The position numbers and the translations under genes were made by a program. Below are positions 5,443-6,826 of a DNA stretch of 6,826 nucleotides, in pieces; position 1 is the stretch's first letter, and every line of letters starts with the position of its first letter. The stretch lies in contig ASPC01000116.1 of assembly GCA_000405345.1 (NCBI GenBank), forward strand, positions 1-6,826, given 5' to 3'. Origin of the DNA: Atribacteria bacterium SCGC AAA255-N14. Its GTDB lineage: Bacteria; Atribacterota; JS1; SB-45; 34-128. Below the pieces are notes generated by a model that worked only from the letters and a program-made list of their open reading frames with translations, searched no databases and was not told the DNA's origin.

Positions 5443-5604
5443 TTATTTCCTTTTCTTAATATCTTTTCTTTGTTTCCGTTTATCTGGCTTTTTCTGAACA
5501 TCAGAATTTATTTCATTTAGTTTACCACGGCAATAAGGACAAAATTTAGGAAGAAACCGGTAAAGAAATTTTCTATGACAGTCCGGACATTCATATTTTG
5601 GCAT
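5443..5604 (-). CDS. 53-residue zinc-ribbon protein
   Basis: Small protein with a clear four-cysteine zinc ribbon: C6-P-D-C9 and C22-P-Y-C25, within MPKYECPDCHRK and KFCPYCRGKL. Residues 37-53 form a strongly basic tail (Lys/Arg-rich, ending KKRK) that could bind nucleic acid. AGAGGT sits about 11 bases before ATG 5604. It lies 38 bases after the stop of the PAPS-reductase-like pseudogene and 4 bases before the membrane microprotein, so it is probably cotranscribed with both. The zinc ribbon is intact although the two genes ahead of it are broken. Possible roles are a nucleic-acid or protein adaptor; the partner is not known. Confidence 0.75.
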   Translation of the reverse strand: MPKYECPDCHRKFLYRFLPKFCPYCRGKLNEINSDVQKKPDKRKQRKDIKKRK

Positions 5605-5653
5605 AATTAATTTTACCTCTTTTAATTTTTTTAAATCCTTCTGTTTTGTTAAT

Positions 5654-5936
5654 TTATTTTGAATTTTCCAAAAACTTTGCTACAGAGGTTATATGTCTTA
5701 CTGCCTTTTTGACTATCAAGGGGTTAATATTGTAAACCTCTTCCCAGCCTTTTTGCATAGAACCGGTATGTTCTCGGGCGGCCCAGGGGCCGGCCGGTCC
5801 CCACTTGAAATCCGTTAGTCCATCTGTATAAAGGTGGCAACTTGATATTAAAATTCTCTATGTAGGCCATTACATCTACGTGACTCCAATTATAGATGGG
5901 GGAATAATAGACTACGCCGTGTTTATTTACTTTCAT
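5654..5936 (-). pseudogene. PAPS-reductase-like protein, truncated and frameshifted
   Basis: Relic of a phosphoadenosine-phosphosulfate-reductase-like member of the adenine nucleotide alpha-hydrolase (PP-loop) superfamily. Only the C-terminal substrate-side part remains. The first frame reads GVVYYSPIYNWSHVDVMAYI then LPPLYRWTNGFQVGTG. The normal frame resumes as PWAAREHTGSMQKGWEEVYN and runs to TAA at 5654-5656. Removing one GGCC from the tandem GGCCGGCC at 5788-5795 restores a continuous VGTGPWAARE motif, so a 4-base duplication is the simplest cause. Without repair the frame ends at 5724. The N-terminal PP-loop (SGGKDS-type) half is missing: only 13 bases separate this piece from the stop of the asparagine-synthase-like gene upstream, and no clear ribosome binding site precedes ATG 5936. 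Family assignment is good; the original substrate is unknown. Confidence 0.7.
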
Positions 5937-5949
5937 ACCATCTTTATTT

Positions 5950-6826
5950 TTAAGTAAGATCCCATTGTCCTACAGTCTGAATTGCTTTTCCATCTCCAAA
6001 ATATTTGATAAATATGCGAAAATAGTAAAGCTCTTCTTTATTCCGAACAAGAGGGTATTTCTTTTTTTCTTCCAGAAATTCTTTATTCGGAATAATTTCA
6101 TTAAAATAATTTTTTAATACATTGGCCGAACCGGACCCTTTGGAGAATTCCTGTTTTGTTCTTCAGGTAATAGGGGCCGGTAATTGTTCTTCAAAAGCTT
6201 TTCGTAAAATCCATTTTTCGATCATGTTACCATTATCTATTTTTTTAATTTTGTGTTTTATCGGTATTTCCAGGGCAAAATTTAATAATTCTTCGGATAT
6301 AAAAGGAGTAATAACCTTGATGGAATGACAAGAGTTCATTCTATCCAATCTTAGAGCTGCATTATTATGTAGAGCTTCTAAGGTTTCTTTCTGTTGTTTA
6401 AATATATTTTTCTTACTCGAGTCTTTAAAATGTGCATATCCACCGAACAGTTCATCTCCCCCTTCTCCGGAAAGGAGTACTTGAATTCCTTGGGAATTAG
6501 CATAACGGGAAATAAGGAAATTAGACATAGCACTACGTACCAGAGAAGGATCAAATGATTCCAGGTAATAAATTACTTGAGGTAATATATTAATAACTTC
6601 TGAAACTATAGCTTTTACTTCATAGTGTTCCGAGTTAATATATTTACCCATTAACCTGGCATATTTTAAATCCTCACTTTCTCCTACTCCTAAAGAAAAA
6701 GTTTTAATTCTTGCTCCAGGACCATTGTTTTTTATGTTAAATTTATTAAAAACACTGGCGATGATGCTGCTATCTAATCCCCCGCTTAACAAACAACCTA
6801 TTTTATATTTTAACTCTACTCGGCGG
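5950..6826 (-). pseudogene. Asparagine-synthase-like amidotransferase, partial, with internal TGA
   Basis: C-terminal synthetase domain of a glutamine-dependent asparagine-synthase-like enzyme, which adenylates a carboxylate with ATP and transfers ammonia to it. The gene runs off the right edge, so the N-terminal glutaminase domain is not seen. Visible motifs are the PP-loop LLSGGLDSS near 6785-6765, then SLGVGESEDLKYARLMGKY, LSGEGGDELFGGY, the LDRMN..ITPF region, and WILRKAFEEQLP. A TGA at 6163-6165 interrupts the frame. The same frame then continues as RTKQEFSKGSGSANVL, KEELYYFRIF and TVGQW to TAA at 5950-5952, 70 more codons. Family members usually have Trp or Tyr before this Arg, so TGG to TGA is likely. 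Without readthrough the last 70 residues are lost. True asparagine synthesis versus a modified-metabolite or capsule role cannot be separated. Confidence 0.82.

Noticed and set aside
6122..6328. Plus-strand open frame of 68 codons
   Set aside because: Antisense to the conserved C-terminal region of the asparagine-synthase-like gene.
5950..6826. Genome-wide UGA recoding (UGA as Trp)
   Set aside because: Only one supporting codon; Trp is TGG elsewhere, and the neighbouring frameshift favours gene decay.

Overview
The window is AT-rich, with gene starts preceded by strong AAGGAGG-type ribosome binding sites. It pairs Gram-positive-style regulators (AbrB/SpoVT fold) with an outer-membrane TolC-type channel. 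That combination suggests a diderm lineage with clostridial-type expression signals, such as Atribacterota, Halanaerobiales or Negativicutes. This is inferred from style only; no marker gene is present.

Layout. (1) 51-1634, minus strand: an AbrB-type regulator followed 12 bases later by a TolC-family efflux channel, driven by a near-consensus promoter at 1702-1730. The operon probably continues off the left edge. (2) 1948-2850, plus strand: a PAP2 membrane phosphatase with all three catalytic motifs intact and an extended -10 promoter. (3) 2863-3917: an AbrB-type antitoxin and RelE/ParE-type toxin (3056-3581) lying between two diverged direct copies of a repeat. Each copy carries a short stretch resembling the C-terminal end of a REP-associated (Y1) transposase. 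(4) 3968-4450: a UPF0158-family protein, with hairpin/REP-like sequence upstream (4499-4602). (5) 4603-5175: mostly non-coding, with a possible 21-residue membrane microprotein and a 67-residue orphan that has a strong ribosome binding site. (6) 5316-6826, minus strand: a compact gene string, entered from the right edge, containing an asparagine-synthase-like amidotransferase, a PAPS-reductase-like fragment, a 53-residue zinc ribbon and a 30-residue membrane microprotein, closed by a terminator.

The most notable signal is in region 6. The asparagine-synthase-like gene has a single in-frame TGA where the family usually has Trp or Tyr, followed by 70 more well-conserved codons. The PAPS-reductase-like gene beside it lacks its nucleotide-binding half. 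It is also frameshifted by what looks like a 4-base GGCC tandem duplication inside its conserved VGTGPWAAR motif. Two independent lesions in adjacent genes suggest that a two-gene ATP-pyrophosphatase module is decaying as a unit, while the two tiny genes after it remain intact.

The middle of the window looks like a landing zone for small mobile repeats and a toxin-antitoxin cassette. No CRISPR array, tRNA, rRNA or clear riboswitch was seen.
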